From Chthonomonas sp. UBA2017 (lineage in GTDB: Bacteria > Armatimonadota > Fimbriimonadia > Fimbriimonadales > Fimbriimonadaceae): a DNA stretch of 6,039 bases. The notes beneath the pieces were generated by a model. The model saw only the letters and a list, made by a program, of their open reading frames with translations. It made no database searches and had not been told where the DNA came from. Positions 5,916-6,039 of this stretch are shown here, in pieces; positions within the stretch are counted from its first letter, which is position 1, and each line of letters starts with the position of its first letter. Where the stretch lies: assembly GCA_002335425.1 (NCBI GenBank), contig DDCB01000031.1, positions 1 through 6,039 of the forward strand. The letters are read 5' to 3'. A program made the position numbers and the translations under genes.

Positions 5916-6039
5916 CTGAGCCCCTTTCCTGCGACACTCAAGGTTGAGGCGTGAGGCGACCTCGTAGAGTTCGAGATTACGCCCGTGGTCGATTCGAAGG
6001 CGCTCCGGTCGTGAACAGCGCCGCTCGGCCCGGAGGCCA
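5916..6039 (-). repeat. Dispersed repeat, copy B (runs off the window)
   Basis: The reverse complement of these 124 bases matches 103-226 without gaps at about 83% identity. The inner boundary is sharp at 5916. The outer end lies beyond the window, so the full unit may be longer. A perfect palindrome CGGGCGCCCG (5900-5909) sits just inside the boundary, with no counterpart next to copy A. The 62-codon frame seen across copy A is broken here by TGA at 5952-5954, which argues against shared coding function. Confidence 0.9.

Noticed and set aside
5717..5941. 74-codon minus-strand frame spanning the serS start
   Set aside because: It overlaps serS and its leader in another frame and has low-complexity Gly/Arg/Pro composition, so it is not a credible leader peptide.

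Overview
The window looks like a chromosomal stretch from a diderm bacterium of moderately high GC. It holds six genes, two convergent transcription blocks and one dispersed repeat. A short secreted protein with a VPEP-type PEP-CTERM sorting tail points to a lineage that has exosortase. The gene content and protein style would fit Armatimonadota (Fimbriimonas-like), but that placement is an impression and no search supports it. I see no phage, transposase, CRISPR, rRNA or tRNA genes.

Plus strand, left to right. Bases 1-354 hold no convincing gene but contain copy A of a repeat (103-226). A winged-helix regulator follows (355-993). Next is a well-formed sigma70-type promoter (1031-1059) driving a PEP-CTERM protein (1120-1794), closed by a strong intrinsic terminator (1831-1868). 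A second unit follows: an AlkD-like DNA alkylation repair protein (1994-2701), overlapping by 4 nt (TTGA) a membrane-anchored ankyrin-repeat protein (2698-3438).

Minus strand, right to left. serS, a complete seryl-tRNA synthetase (5787-4498), is followed after 38 nt by a gene encoding only the C-terminal half of UvrA (4459-3455). That half keeps every ATPase and zinc motif of the second nucleotide-binding domain and has nothing of the first. The uvrA half and the ankyrin gene converge with 16 nt between their stop codons. The serS leader (5788-5915) is GC-rich, with three segments that can pair in two mutually exclusive ways.

The most notable observations are the half-length uvrA directly behind serS, and a 124-bp gapless repeat about 83% identical between the two ends of the window in inverted orientation (103-226 and 6039-5916). 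The second copy runs off the end of the window. A repair theme (AlkD-like and UvrA) is present, but the two genes lie on opposite strands and need not be functionally connected.
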